From assembly GCF_905163445.1 (NCBI RefSeq), contig NC_053187.1, forward strand, positions 12,028,001 through 12,092,000: a DNA stretch of 64,000 bases, written 5' to 3'. Under the pieces are notes generated by a model, which was given only the letters and a program-made list of their open reading frames with translations, did not search any database and was not told the DNA's origin. The DNA comes from Pararge aegeria. Lineage: Eukaryota; Arthropoda; Insecta; Lepidoptera; Nymphalidae. Below are positions 1-10,390 of the stretch, in pieces (positions within the stretch are counted from its first letter, which is position 1; the number at the start of each line of letters is the position of its first letter). A program made the position numbers and the translations under genes.

Positions 1-1169
1 CCTTTAGGTGACGAGTGTGAGTACCTATGGTAATTATTCTAGTGTACTTACAGAATCCTAGACCCTGGAACTAAACTAAGCTAACCACAACGCAGAAACA
101 CACACAATCGGACACTACTTGGAGCACGCAAAGAAGATCGCACCGCTAGGAGCGATAGACGAGACATCCGTACTGGACGGGCGCCGGAACCGAACTCTGT
201 GCCGCCAAGCAATTTAGCGTTCCGGTACGAGTCGTGTAGAAACCAAATTGGGTTAATATAAATGCCATAGGCCTACGAGCAGTAGAGTTCACATGATTGT
301 TTTATTTGAGACAGGCATAAAGCAGGTAAATTTAGTTTTATCTAAGAATTCTGTAGGAGTTATTTAAAAATTTAGGGTAAGAAGTGATATTGCGCATGTA
401 TGTAATACTCATCGATGTCAGCCCACATAGATTGCATTATCCCATACTAGCTAATGAGATTGCATTCGAGGTTTAACTTGTACCTAGTGGAATTAAAATA
501 ATAATAATGACTAAGCTGACAACCTTTTATTTCTTTGTTAAAAAAGCTATCAGGTGTTACTGCAGTCTAGCGCTCGTCTATAAACATAAAAAAACAAACC
601 AAAAATCCCGGTTGTATCTAAAAATCTTTTTAATTTGACCCAGTTCTTGATGAACCCTATTAATATCACGCTACAAGAATAACATTCAGAAAAAACTTGT
701 AGCGAAACCAGAAGCCCCGGGCGGGCAATGCGACGCGGTGAGTGGCAAAATTATGGATGAATGTTTGCAGGAAAAATTTACTTTTCTGAAGATTTAGGCG
801 GATAAAGTAACGGGAAATCGTTATCACTTCATAATATGAAGCTGGTATGAGCATGTATCTGCGTGGAGACCCGGCTTATACCTAAGTACATGATTCCACA
901 GCATTCTTGTTGCCCGGATATCATTTGTCATCTGTATTCTGTGACGTGCCGGCGGAATAGCACAGATGGGCGAAATGTTTGCGTTCGCGCCATAACTTTT
1001 ATTTGGGAAAAGTTACCTGTGTAAACCACGGTTTGTTGCTGCGTATTATATGAGATTTCGTTGTTAGCGCGAAATAAAAAACCGGCTAGGTGCGAATTGT
1101 ACTTACACACGAAGGGTTCCGTGCCAAAGTGCAATATGAGCCAAAGTACAATAATTGGAGATTTTTTTG
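1..1169. other. Unassigned AT-rich DNA
   Basis: Noncoding AT-rich sequence apart from the SINE-V fragment listed separately. The short frames on the minus strand at 666-854 and 928-1296 have no recognisable domain, and the second overlaps repeat G. I see no promoter, RNA gene or complete element here. Confidence 0.5.
202..265 (+). mobile_element. SINE-V fragment
   Basis: About 60 bp match the middle of the lepidopteran SINE whose better copy lies at 50510-50826. The shared stretch includes AAGCAATTTAGCGTTCCGG and TCGTGTAGAAACC. Head and tail are missing, so this is an old internal fragment. Confidence 0.6.
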
Positions 1170-1346
1170 TGACAGAGCTACTGCGGAGAGGTAATCCCGC
1201 CATGCCTATTTCTGCCGCCAAGTAACATTGTTGTCTTTCGGTTTGAAGGGTGTGGCTGCCAGTGTATAAACAGGCACATGTGGCGTGGCATAACACCTAC
1301 GTCTAAGGTTTATGGACACAGTGCGGCAATTTGTAAGACGTGTTGG
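1170..1346 (+). mobile_element. Repeat G fragment (LINE 3' region type)
   Basis: Shares ordered blocks with copies at 38720-39345, 47455-47665 and 57605-57720 (minus): CCATGCCTATTTCTGCCGC, TTTGAAGGGTGTGG, ACAGGCACATG and a downstream TGGACACAG...GCGGCA block. It is heavily diverged and has no open frame of its own. The parent element class is not visible from these pieces. A LINE 3' untranslated region is my best guess. Confidence 0.6.
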
Positions 1347-1741
1347 GGGGGTGTTAGTTTTTATAAGCGAACGTTTTTCACTTTTACTGTCATGTGGGAC
1401 ACAGCTTCATACACAAAAAAACACGTTTTAAGCATTTAATTTTTTTTCTGTTTTGTTACCTATTGGTTTTTATAGCTGAAATAGCTAAAACAACAAAAAG
1501 TTAAAGAAATAAATAATGAAGAAAATTGAAAATTACACATCTTAGTAACTTTAGTTGGAGTTTTGGCCTTCGGGTACGGAACCCTAATAGAAAGCAAAGG
1601 CATGAACATTTTATATGAATTTAATATTTTCAGTTCGTAACAATAGAATTTCGTTTATACCTTTAGAACTCATACCATAAAAATAAGTTGGAACTTATAT
1701 TGGTTGCTTAACTCTTTCTCTGGTGATAATTCTTTTGTTTC

Positions 1742-1878
1742 CATCATCATCATCACTTCAATCGATTGACGTCAACTGCTGACAGGTAGTTTGTAGGGCG
1801 TTCCAATATCCACGATTCTGGGCCGCTTATTTCCAGCGGCTCCCAGTGAACATTGATGTCGGCTGCCCACCTCATTCG
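1742..1878 (-). mobile_element. LINE-R (RTE-like) 3'-end fragment
   Basis: On the minus strand this is the extreme 3' end of the RTE-like LINE that recurs at 7948, 12327, 36625, 40618 and 42838. It starts with the (CAT)n end at 1742-1755, which is the element's (ATG)n tail read backwards. It then carries the complement of the conserved WTDDIKR..GSRW..A coding region, here decayed. The copy is 5'-truncated at about 137 bp. Confidence 0.65.
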
Positions 1879-2769
1879 TTTGTTTTAAGGTTCAAATTTG
1901 ACATCACTTGAATGAGAATTCTAGCTGATAATCATCGATCATGGTTAGTGATGATTTAACTTAAAATTAAAGGGGGCTAACTTTTTATTGTATACCTCTA
2001 ATCTACACGTCATGTTACTGATGCACTAATTTTTTTCACAGCACATCTCTATCGATAACCCTTAACGATCCACGAACGAAGTCACTTAGACCATGCCAGA
2101 AAAAGTTGAGAAAATAAAAATTTCCAAATATAATTATATAATAGACCAGTGACCAGATGGCCCTATCTCCGCTATCCGCTATCTCCGCTAGGTTTTTGGG
2201 ATGAATATAACAGTTATAACATATTTCAACACTTGATATATCTTAATATCAAATTTCATAAAATCCTCTAAGCCGGTTTAGGATGAAGAGGTGCGGTGCA
2301 GTGAGAGAGAATATTTTCCTAGTAGTAGATACGCCAATCAATTGCTCTGTTGCTGCGTGAAAGATAGTAAAACCAATAAACATACATTCGCATTTATTAT
2401 ATTTCGAATAGTAAGAGCTCTAACTATTTACTACATCAGCTCAATTATAAAATAATGTACTTTATTAACTGGAAAAATACCGAATTCTGAAGAGCTTTTA
2501 TTGAAAAGCCCATGGGAGGTTTAGCTAAGAAATATTTCCAATAGAAAAATGATCAAAATTCAAGACGACGAAGTATTTTTTCAACTCAACATAGCATTTC
2601 TCAAAGGAAAGGTGTTGCAAATTAAATTATATCAACCAACAAAACTCAACTTGTTCGTATCAGACATATTTATCTTGTTTAGGTATTATATTTTAATAGT
2701 TTTCATACCTCTTAAATGCAAAAATATATTTTATCATTACAATTTTGTTCATTTTTAAGTGCCGTCAAT
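1879..2769. other. Unassigned noncoding stretch
   Basis: AT-rich, with no convincing coding potential. The 69-codon frame at 2549-2758 is low complexity and hydrophobic and resembles nothing I know. A local GCTATCTCCGCTA duplication occurs near 2168-2190. Confidence 0.5.
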
Positions 2770-3225
2770 AGCCTATAACAGTCCACTGCTTTAGGGGACT
2801 AAAGGACTCTCCCAACCCCCCGTTCGAAGCCCCATATTTATCACGCTGATAGGACGGATGAGCAATTGCAGTAGATGGTAGTAGTAGCACGGAGAACGCT
2901 GCTGGCCATTCTCCGTTATATTCCCTTAGACACCTGCACGGCTAGCATGGTCTGGAGACAATTATCTCCCCAGGAAAAGGATAAGAATTATCTTCTCCTA
3001 CAGCTTTATCAACTCTCGGAGCACTTACGCACAATTGCAAATAATATCCAAATAATATAAGAGTAATAATAAACAGGGGTAAACTTCTCCTATTCCGTGT
3101 TCCCGTTCTGTAGCAGGTTGACACTTTAATTATATAGAGGGGATAAAATCGGGGGACATAATTTTTGTCTCCAGCCTGTGCTAGCCCTGCATTGGGGAAG
3201 TGTGGATAATGCTTCACCACACGAC
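2770..3225 (+). mobile_element. Repeat K copy, long
   Basis: Aligns over roughly 290 bp (2930-3220) with the reverse complement of 8870-9140. Shared blocks in order are AGGATAA..TTATCT, CTCCCCAGGAAAAGGATAA, ATATCCAAATAATATAA, GTAATAATAAAC, GATAAACTTCTC-like, and TAATTTTTGTCT. The upstream part (2770-2930) has the style of a LINE 3' untranslated region (TATAACAGTCCACTGCT, GTAGATGG). Frames on either strand here are short and carry no domain. Element class is unresolved. Confidence 0.6.
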
Positions 3226-4293
3226 ACATGTTTTTTTTAAGAGTAATTTGCTTAGTATTTTCATCACGCAAATTAATGTCCCGTCACTACTTCAAATTAA
3301 TTTATGCATTACAAATAAGCAAATATGAAACGTCAAGTCTGCATGTTTGTAGTAACTCATTTATTGTATCATAAAATTTGATTATCATAATATCATCTTC
3401 AGCTTTCAACATCCAACTACTGGAACATAGCCACCTCTATCGTAGTTGTTAGGGATGTATGCTCTCACTCAACACACTTATTCAATACGGACTGGTGGGC
3501 TTTCACTCTTCACATGTTAGTGATTTTAACGCGCTTAAAGATATTTCCGAGACATGGGGGTGGCCTCCCGAATTCCTTGCTTGGGCTGGTATTATATTTT
3601 TAACGGAAAAATCCAAATCCAAAGAAACAAATATTGAACCGGAAAATGACCCAGGAATCGATATCATCAACATGCTAAACACTAGACCAACGCGGCAGAC
3701 TTAAAGTGGTTTCGTTCTTGTGTACTTCTTGAAGGCAGCAACGTTAGAATGAACAATACGACCCTATAGTCGTAGTGATAAAGTACACGTGATTAGGACA
3801 GTAACTATATTATCAAAGTAATTACTAGAAGATTGTTGCCTATCTGTAGCTACTTAAAATAAACCTACGAGGCTAGCCCAGGATGGAATATCACTCACTG
3901 CAAAGCGAAAATTAGGTCAAAAGGATATTTAAATTTTATAAACATTAATAAGCATTTAGTGGTTAATGTTATCTTTTGTGTGTAACTAAGTTGTGGAAAC
4001 TTCAATGGTTTATTTGATAAAAAAAATATTGCTTTTATGAGTCTGTACTGTTTGTTTTCCTAAATAAATAAATTAGGCTTCAATATGATGTTTCTATCCA
4101 AGAGTTTTACTTTCTTATCCTCCTAACGCAGAATTTTACCATACATGGCTTGACCGGCGCAACGGCTTGGCTATGACTGTCATTTGTCATCGCAGCGGTT
4201 GAACTCTGACGGATTCCAATTATCCAACCCTCCACTCCCTCCACAACGAGCGACCCGCCCTGTAGGGAACTCTACATTAATTTTTGGTACATA
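3226..4293. other. Unassigned stretch with an 81-codon orphan frame
   Basis: Holds a short repeat C fragment at 3325-3360 (AACGTCAAGTCTGCATG). It also holds an unremarkable ATG frame at 3459-3704 encoding a mixed-composition peptide with a WGWPPEFLAWAG segment. I recognise no family, see no splice or promoter context, and would not call it a gene. 4140-4270 is locally GC-richer without a clear feature. Confidence 0.4.
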
Positions 4294-4502
4294 TCCCTAC
4301 TAAAATTATACAAGTTTGTTTGTTTGATTGTCTGTTTGTCCCTCCTTCACGCCCTAACTGCGCAACCGATCTACTTGATTTTTGGCGAAAATTTTGTTGA
4401 AAAGACAGAGAGTAATATCAGCTTCTTGCTTTTCAAACAAACGGTTCTCACGGGATTTGTAAAAACGTAATAAAGCAGATGAAGACCGCAGGCAACAGCT
4501 AG
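4294..4502 (+). mobile_element. Non-autonomous Helitron, complete
   Basis: Begins with TC after an A (A|TCCCTACTAAAATTATA) and ends CAACAGCTAG|T, the Helitron rule of 5' TC, 3' CTRR and insertion between A and T. Internal landmarks are a GTTTGTTTG-rich start, CGCCCTAACTGCGCAACCGAT and TTCTCACGGGATTT, all typical of lepidopteran non-autonomous Helitrons. The length of 209 bp leaves no room for Rep/helicase, so movement depended on another element. Confidence 0.8.
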
Positions 4503-4995
4503 TTTTGTCTAGTTAAATATTTAAGTGCCTTGTTAATTGTTATATGTAACAGCTTATGAAAATATTAATAACATCCTATTAGTTTTGGACTTTTGGGAAA
4601 CAGTTCATAATTTAAAATAATAAGACCCCACCAGCGAATGAAACAATCAATAGATCTTCATTTCATACTAACAACTAGAGGCAGTACTTATTTTATATGT
4701 ACCTATATGACAAACTTTTTTCAAATGCAAAGTAACTGAACTTTTCGACATTTTTTTAACTGTAATATTTCAAATGTCTAATTTATGGGTCATGTAAAGT
4801 TTATCATATCTGTTTATTTAGTAAAGTTACCACGGGACACATATTGCTCCATTGACAATATGTTCGACTAAAACAAATGAAAACAAATATACCAGGCGCG
4901 ACACACGACGCTGCGAAAGGTATTACCTGTGCATTTAACTACGACGGTGTGTGTGCAAATTTAAGCAAAAAAATAACCTTGATTTTTTTTTAAAT

Positions 4996-5050
4996 ATCAC
5001 AAAAAGGAGGATTCTAAGGCAGCCTGCCTTAGAATCCTCCTTTTTGTGAT
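4996..5050. repeat. Perfect 27-bp inverted repeat, 1-nt spacer
   Basis: Left arm 4996-5022 and right arm 5024-5050 are exact reverse complements (27 of 27), separated by a single C. The arms contain AAAAAGGAGGATTCTAAGG and its complement. No target-site duplication or transposon terminus is apparent, and the flanks are ordinary AT-rich DNA. Chance occurrence at this length in 64 kb is negligible. Confidence 0.95.
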
Positions 5051-5085
5051 GTTCTTAAATTGTTGCGGGTTTATAAAGGTACAAA

Positions 5086-5257
5086 TCTATATATATAAAA
5101 GCAAGTTGTGTTAGTTACACCATTTATAACTCAAGAACGGCTGGACCAATTTTTATGATATTTGATATTTTGGATTCCTCTTAGACCGGAATAGGATAAT
5201 AAGTATTAAAATATAACATTCATAAAAAATCGGTACGAAGTGCGCCGGGACAGCTAG
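5086..5257 (+). mobile_element. Short non-autonomous Helitron
   Basis: Starts A|TCTATATATATAAAAG and ends GACAGCTAG|T, obeying the 5' TC, 3' CTAG, A/T insertion rule. The interior holds CAAGAACGGCTGGACC and a GAAGTGCGCCGGG subterminal segment corresponding to the usual CGAAGTCGCGGG near the 3' end. At 172 bp it is non-coding. It lies only about 600 bp from the Helitron at 4294 but belongs to a different internal family. Confidence 0.78.
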
Positions 5258-5897
5258 TAAGGTAATAAAAATGATAATGGCAAAAAAATTGTTAAATACG
5301 GTATGACTTTTTCGAGTTTAATTTGTATGTAAGGAATAATAGGATTTTTGTTACGTTTCAATTCATTAATAATGTAAATAAAATGTAGAAGAAAAACACA
5401 ATATAACTTTCTTACATTTGTTCAAAATTTACGACAAGTGTCTGAAGCTAGGGGATTTAGGTTTATTGCTTCCTATATTTCAATCGGGACATAAATGGTC
5501 CGGTGTATTTCAATAGCACAACACTATTATTGCCCACATCAAACAAAGCTGTTTTACGCAACACTCGTAAAAAGAACATTAGAGTTCCCAAATTACATAA
5601 GCATGTGTACATTGCACGAAATATTTCCGTTGCTCTCTATATGTCTTTAACTGACTTTGACATCGAATTGTCTTGCAATCATCAATAATTATTCTACTTT
5701 GCTTTGTATACCTATACGAATTGCTTGATAGTATAATGAAGAAGAAGAAATAGGTACTTTATTGCTCAGAAACATCAAAATATACCTGAAATATAAAAAA
5801 ATAAAAGAACAAAAATTGTAGGCATGCAAAGGCAGCCTTATTACTGCAAGCAATCTCTTACAGGCAAGCTCTGGCAGATGAAACAGCTGCGATCTTC
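5258..5897. other. Unassigned AT-rich DNA
   Basis: No recognisable gene or element. The 61-codon frame at 5503-5688 has no motif. Confidence 0.5.
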
Positions 5898-6143
5898 ATC
5901 ATCGTCATCATATCAACCCATAACAGATCACGAAAGGGCACGAGTCTGCTCCCACAATGAGAAGAGTTTTGGCCGTAGGGTGGATTCAACACACCTTAGA
6001 GAACATTATGCTTTCATTAACCGATGAAGCATTTTAATTGCTTAAAACTCACACAACTTAGAAAAGTAACAGATGCGTACCGGAATTCTAACTCGGCTCC
6101 GCGAAAGTGAAGCCGAAGTCTTAACCACTGAGCTATCACCGCG
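5898..6143 (-). mobile_element. SINE-A copy, internally deleted
   Basis: tRNA-derived SINE read on the minus strand. The head is at the right (6100-6143, complement of CGGTGATAGCTCAGTGGTTA, an A-box-like start), and the B-box region is mutated (CTAACTCGG where GTTCGAATCC is expected, antisense). The tail at the left is CATCATCGTCATCATATC, i.e. (ATG)n in sense. The central GCATGCAGGTTTCCTCAC block found in other copies is missing. Confidence 0.75.
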
Positions 6144-7014
6144 ACTATAAAAAAAATTGTGTTAAATACATATATTGCTATAGTTATATATATAAATATA
6201 TTATATATATATATATAAAATATTTATAAATATATATACTTGCTTCTTTAACGAATATTTCTATTTGGGTACCTAAGAGACAATTAGTTGCTGTTAATAA
6301 AGGTACTGACACTGGGTTGTTTATAAAAGTAAGTCATAAACAGGCAGATAATACAAAATAGTAAAATACTTGTTCAATGCGGTTTCTATTTAAAAAAAAT
6401 AATTGGGTTAGGTTTTAATGTCAACTTCGTTTAGCCAGGTCTACTTTTCGCAAGGAAACACTTAAATGGCACTCTCGATTAAAGTCCACTCTCGGTTGTT
6501 GCGTAGCTAGGACTATTTTCTGCAACCAACGGGTAACCTTTCCTATCATGATGAGCTATTTCCGCTGAAAGTATGTATATATCAGTAGCTATATGTCTTT
6601 TTAATTTCATATGAAGTTAGATAATCAAAGAAATAAGGCAAAGTAATAAAAACATATTTAGTCAAGCATTTTTTATTTTTATTGATTAAGTTTCTTTGCC
6701 CGTTTTCAAATAAAATCGTTGCATTGGGTAATAATGAAACAGCTAGGGAGCTGGTTGCTGTTTTACTTTATGGTTCGTTCGTCGTTAGTCATAAGTAAAA
6801 GAATACTAAAAATATACTGAGATTGCACAACTAAAGCCACTTAACAGACTAGACCTTAGCCAAAATAGACCTCTTAAAGGTAATCAAACTTATACGTGTC
6901 GACGTAAGTCCCATATTAATCAAAAGAATATATTTGTAACTTAACTTATTTGGTACATAACCCAAGTAAGACCACTGATTTTCTATAGAATAAAGCTTAG
7001 CGCGGTTGTTTAAC
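6144..7014. other. Unassigned DNA with a (TA)n tract
   Basis: 6180-6240 is a TA-rich, self-complementary tract. The rest is single-copy-like AT-rich sequence with no supported gene. Confidence 0.5.
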
Positions 7015-7190
7015 CACTAAAATACATAGCATAGCGATGAGCAAACGTTGTCGTATAGCGAACGTGTCGTGAACAGTATCTGAAAGCTAGGATTATCTAC
7101 CAATTACAGCTCGGCGCGGCTTTGTCATGGTCTGACTTCTGAACTTGAACGTGTTTCAATTTCGCCGCCTTCGTAAAGCATGCACTGAGC
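7015..7190 (+). repeat. Direct duplication, copy 1
   Basis: About 175 bp are repeated at 7672-7847 (offset 657 bp) with roughly nine in ten bases identical by eye. Shared text includes CGAACGTGTCGTGAACAGTA, CTCGGCGCGGCTTTGTCATG and TTTCAATTTCGCCGCC. It is more GC- and CpG-rich than the surroundings. No terminal inverted repeats or ORF are evident. It is either a local segmental duplication or two ends of an unrecognised element. Confidence 0.85.
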
Positions 7191-7379
7191 TTATCCTGAC
7201 ATTTTGTGCTGTATGAAATACTAACAGTTCTGTCCAGTCTCACAGTGTCTTCGAACGCACAGTGTAGACCATTTTTAAAGGATCGTTACACTTATAGAAT
7301 TGACATAACTTTGTTACAATAACCGAATGAAAATATTACACAATAAATTTATTTTAGTAAGGTTTTTAGTTTCAATTTT

Positions 7380-7588
7380 GGGGGAACGAGTTCGAATCTC
7401 AGCACGCATCTCTAACTTTTCTAGGTTACTATTAAAATATCACATGCTTTAATGTTGAAGACGACACTTCGTGTCTGAGAGTTCTCCGTAATGTGTAGAC
7501 CACCAATCCGAAGTGGGCCAGCGTGGTGGACTACGGCCCAAAACTATCTCATTGTGGACGGAGACCTGTGTCCTGTAGCCGGTAATTA
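7380..7588 (+). mobile_element. SINE-A copy, 5'-truncated
   Basis: Sense-oriented SINE-A beginning at the B box (GAGTTCGAATCTCAGCACGC) and lacking the A-box part. It continues through CAATCCGAAGTGGGCCAGCG to GTCCTGTAGCCGGTAAT. It sits between the two copies of the 175-bp direct duplication. Confidence 0.8.
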
Positions 7589-7671
7589 ATTGACTAATAT
7601 ATTTTGTGCAAAATCAACAGCGAAACTTATTAAAAAGTCAAATAATATTGCTTAGCATGTTGCATTATAAC

Positions 7672-7847
7672 AACTAAATTACATTTCGAAGCGATGAATA
7701 AACATTGCTGTATAGCGAACGTGTCGTGAACAGTATCTGAAAGCTCGGATTATCTACCAATTACAACTCGGCGCGGCTTTGTCATGGTCTGACTTCTGAA
7801 CTTGAACGTGTTTCAATTTCGCCGCCTTCGTAAAGTGGGCACGGAGC
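7672..7847 (+). repeat. Direct duplication, copy 2
   Basis: Second copy of the segment at 7015-7190, same orientation. Homology ends after GCCGCCTTCGTAAAG. A few substitutions separate the copies, so the duplication is not brand-new. Confidence 0.85.
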
Positions 7848-7947
7848 TAATGCGAGGTCTTATTGCATAAAAGCGCAGTTGGTGATTTTTTTTAATTACA
7901 TAAGAAATTATATTTGAATTATATAGGTGCTTACCTTATATTAGATA

Positions 7948-8330
7948 TCCTCATCAACTGCCCACAAGCGTCTACTGCTGAGCATAGGCCTTTCTAAGAG
8001 GGCACCACCACACGCTGTCCTCCGCCTTTCTCATCCAGCCGCTTCCAGCCACCTTTTTAAGGTCATCTGTCCAGAGGGCTAGGTCATCCCACACTGCGCT
8101 GACCGATTCGCGGTCTCCACTCCAGAACGCGTCTTCCCAACGACCATCGGTCCTACGACAGATACGACCCGCCCACTGCCACTTCAACTTGCTTATCCTT
8201 TTATCTATGTCGTGTGTTTATCTATGTTGTTTCTCCTACGGATTTCCTGAGAGTCCCAACATAGCTCGCTCCATAGCGCGATGCGCGACTTTGAATTTGT
8301 GGATCAGGTCGACTGCCAGTGTCCACGTTA
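7948..8330 (-). pseudogene. RTE-like LINE ORF C-terminus, decayed
   Basis: Minus-strand remnant of the C-terminal end of an RTE-type endonuclease/reverse transcriptase ORF. One frame reads LIHKFKVAHRAMERAMLGLS near 8250-8315. After frame damage another reads KWQWAGRICRRTDGRW, then WTDDLKKVAGSGW, ending AEDSVWWCPLRKAYAQQ (7972-8187). These are the characteristic tail motifs of lepidopteran RTE LINEs. The copy is 5'-truncated, frameshifted and lacks the endonuclease and reverse-transcriptase domains, so it is inactive. Confidence 0.8.
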
Positions 8331-8335
8331 TCAAA

Positions 8336-8869
8336 TATACCTAGTTCTAATGTATCTCGTATCTTTACAACCAAGGATTTTACATAATTAAATACGAAAG
8401 CTGTGGTTGAAAGCAAATAAACTTAAGTCTAAGTTAACGACTTATATTGGTTAGTAACGTAGGGAAATAACTCTTATTATGTTCTTAATTTTATATATAC
8501 CTTATTGGAGTAAATTACCTATTATACTGAGCAAAACGTACATTTCCAAGTAAGGTATAATTACATTTAAGAACGACAGAGGTGGTAAAGAGCGCATAAA
8601 ACTAAAGTATAAAATTACATGTAGGTAATTGCTATTGTAGAGCCTTGCTCGAGGTAACAGCCAATTTCTCTTTTCTTATTTATATGACTTTCATGAGTAT
8701 TTCCTACCTGTATAGGCACTCTTAGCAATTCTAAGAATAAAATCTCTTTAAACATTTAATTTTCAAGTAGGTACGGTACAAATATAATTAACGACCATTA
8801 AACAAAAACGTAAAACTTGAAGCAAGCAACAGCTTGTCTACAGTCCCCAGATCCTGACAAGACCCCCAC
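8336..8869. other. Unassigned AT-rich DNA
   Basis: No gene or repeat I can support. Confidence 0.5.
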
Positions 8870-9140
8870 TCGGACTGTCGGACGTTACCCAACACGGTTA
8901 GCATAGACAGAAGACAAAAATCATTTCCTCCGATTATAACCCTTGACAAGGGGTAAAGTTAATGTATCCACCTGCCATGGCTCCTATTGCCATATGAGAA
9001 GTTTATCCTCGTTTATTATTACAATTATATTATTTGGATATTTCCACGTGCGAGCTCTAATGCTCTGAAACTGTGATAAAAGATTAAAATTTTATCCTTT
9101 TCTTGGGGAGAAAAATTTATCCTTGCCATGTATGACAAAA
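8870..9140 (-). mobile_element. Repeat K copy, minus orientation
   Basis: Reverse complement of this stretch matches 2930-3220 in ordered blocks (AAGAAAAGGATAAAATTTTA, AATATCCAAATAATATAA, AATGATTTTTGTCTTC). Divergence is high, so it is an old copy. The element type is unknown. Confidence 0.6.
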
Positions 9141-9462
9141 CCGGATAAAATAATGATTTACTTATGAAAATTGACATAAAAAACCTATATTATTTGAAAT
9201 TAAAATTAAAACAATTAAAAATCTGCTGGAGCGTTTACTTCTGTATTTGTTAAAAGTAGATTGAGAATAAACCTTTTAGGAGAACTAAATTTAAGTTACT
9301 CTAAACTGATAAATAATATAATAAAAAAAAAAGTTAAATTTATCTTATTTTAAATTTAGGTAGTTAAACCACTTAACGTTTCAGTACTTGTTACTATCGT
9401 GTACTGAAATGGGTTTCATTCGTGTGAATAATTTGCGATATCCCTAGTATGTTTTTACTTTC

Positions 9463-9685
9463 ATCATCATCATCATCATATCATTTTTGATTGGTGGACT
9501 CCACACGCCTTTATGAACATTATGGTGAACTTTCAGGCATGCAGGTTTCCTCACTATGTTTCCCTTCACCGTTGAAGCAAGTGATATTTTAATTGCATAT
9601 AACGGACATAAGTTAGAAAAGTTAGTGGTGCGTGCAAGGATTCGAACTCGGCCCCCTGAAAGTGAGGCCGAAGGCTATCATCGCT
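9463..9685 (-). mobile_element. SINE-A copy
   Basis: Left end (CAT)n is the tail. The body contains GGCATGCAGGTTTCCTCAC and CACCGTTGAAGCAAGTGATA. The B box is intact in antisense (GGATTCGAACTCGG). The region between tail and body is deleted, and the A-box portion is shortened. Confidence 0.8.
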
Positions 9686-9974
9686 TTTTTTTTAACTTTG
9701 TTTGTAAGACAATAAATAGGTTTAATTTATATCAAAGTAGTAGTGAGGTAGTAGTAGTTATTGTTAGTCTAAAAGTAAATTTGTATAGTTATTAAGTTGT
9801 TGATCGTCGGCCGTGATCTCATCCTTCAGCAGGCGCTAACTGAAAACCAGTGCTGCAGCTGGCTGCAGCTGGTGCTGAGTGGGCGACCATTATTTGGTCA
9901 ATGTCGTTGTTCACAATAATATATAATATTGGCCTAGTAAGAAACCTTTTTTTTTTCTTTCTAATAATTGATTC
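9686..9974. other. Low-complexity unassigned DNA
   Basis: Contains a short GCTGCAGCTGGCTGCAGCTGG duplication near 9852-9872 and T-rich tracts. No gene. Confidence 0.45.
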
Positions 9975-10060
9975 TCATATAGTATCCGTCGTTTGGCGTA
10001 ACGTTTACCGTTCACGAATCGCACGCATCGGGACCTCTCAAAAAGGATATTTTTTTCCAG
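9975..10060 (-). mobile_element. Helitron remnant, antisense to the 50-kb copy
   Basis: About 75 bp match the reverse complement of 50098-50180: CGTTTGGCGTAACGTTTACC, CGCACGCATC and CTCAAAAAGGATATTTTTTCC-like text. Ends are lost. It shows that this Helitron family inserted at least twice in the window in opposite orientation. Confidence 0.75.
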
Positions 10061-10284
10061 TTTTTGTAACATTTCTCATTAATGATTTTGCCAATGATCA
10101 AAAAAAAATTTGAAATCGAAACAGCATTTTCTAAGACTAGCGCGTTCAACCAAACAAACTCAAAAGTTTTATAATATTACAACTATGCCTCGTAAAATTA
10201 CGTAAATCTAAAACTCCGTTACGCGGATTTTGAAAGACAAATGCGGAAAAAAAGCTATGTTATCATTTAAGAGCTGTTTGCTTT

Positions 10285-10390
10285 TCCGGGTTAAAAGAAG
10301 CCTATGAGCTATTCCAGATTATATTGTATGTCTCTGCCAAATTTCAGCCAAATCGGTTCATCTGTTAAAAAAAAAAAAATATATCCGTTT
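10285..10390 (+). mobile_element. RTE-type LINE or SINE tail remnant
   Basis: Contains GCCAAATTTCAGCCAAATCG followed by GTTCATCTGTT and an A-rich run (10366-10378). This is the typical end of lepidopteran RTE-like elements. A related tail lies at 24170-24258. Confidence 0.5.

Noticed and set aside
3459..3704. 81-codon ATG frame
   Set aside because: Mixed composition, but no family resemblance, no splice or promoter context, and the flanks are repeat fragments. Left as an orphan frame.
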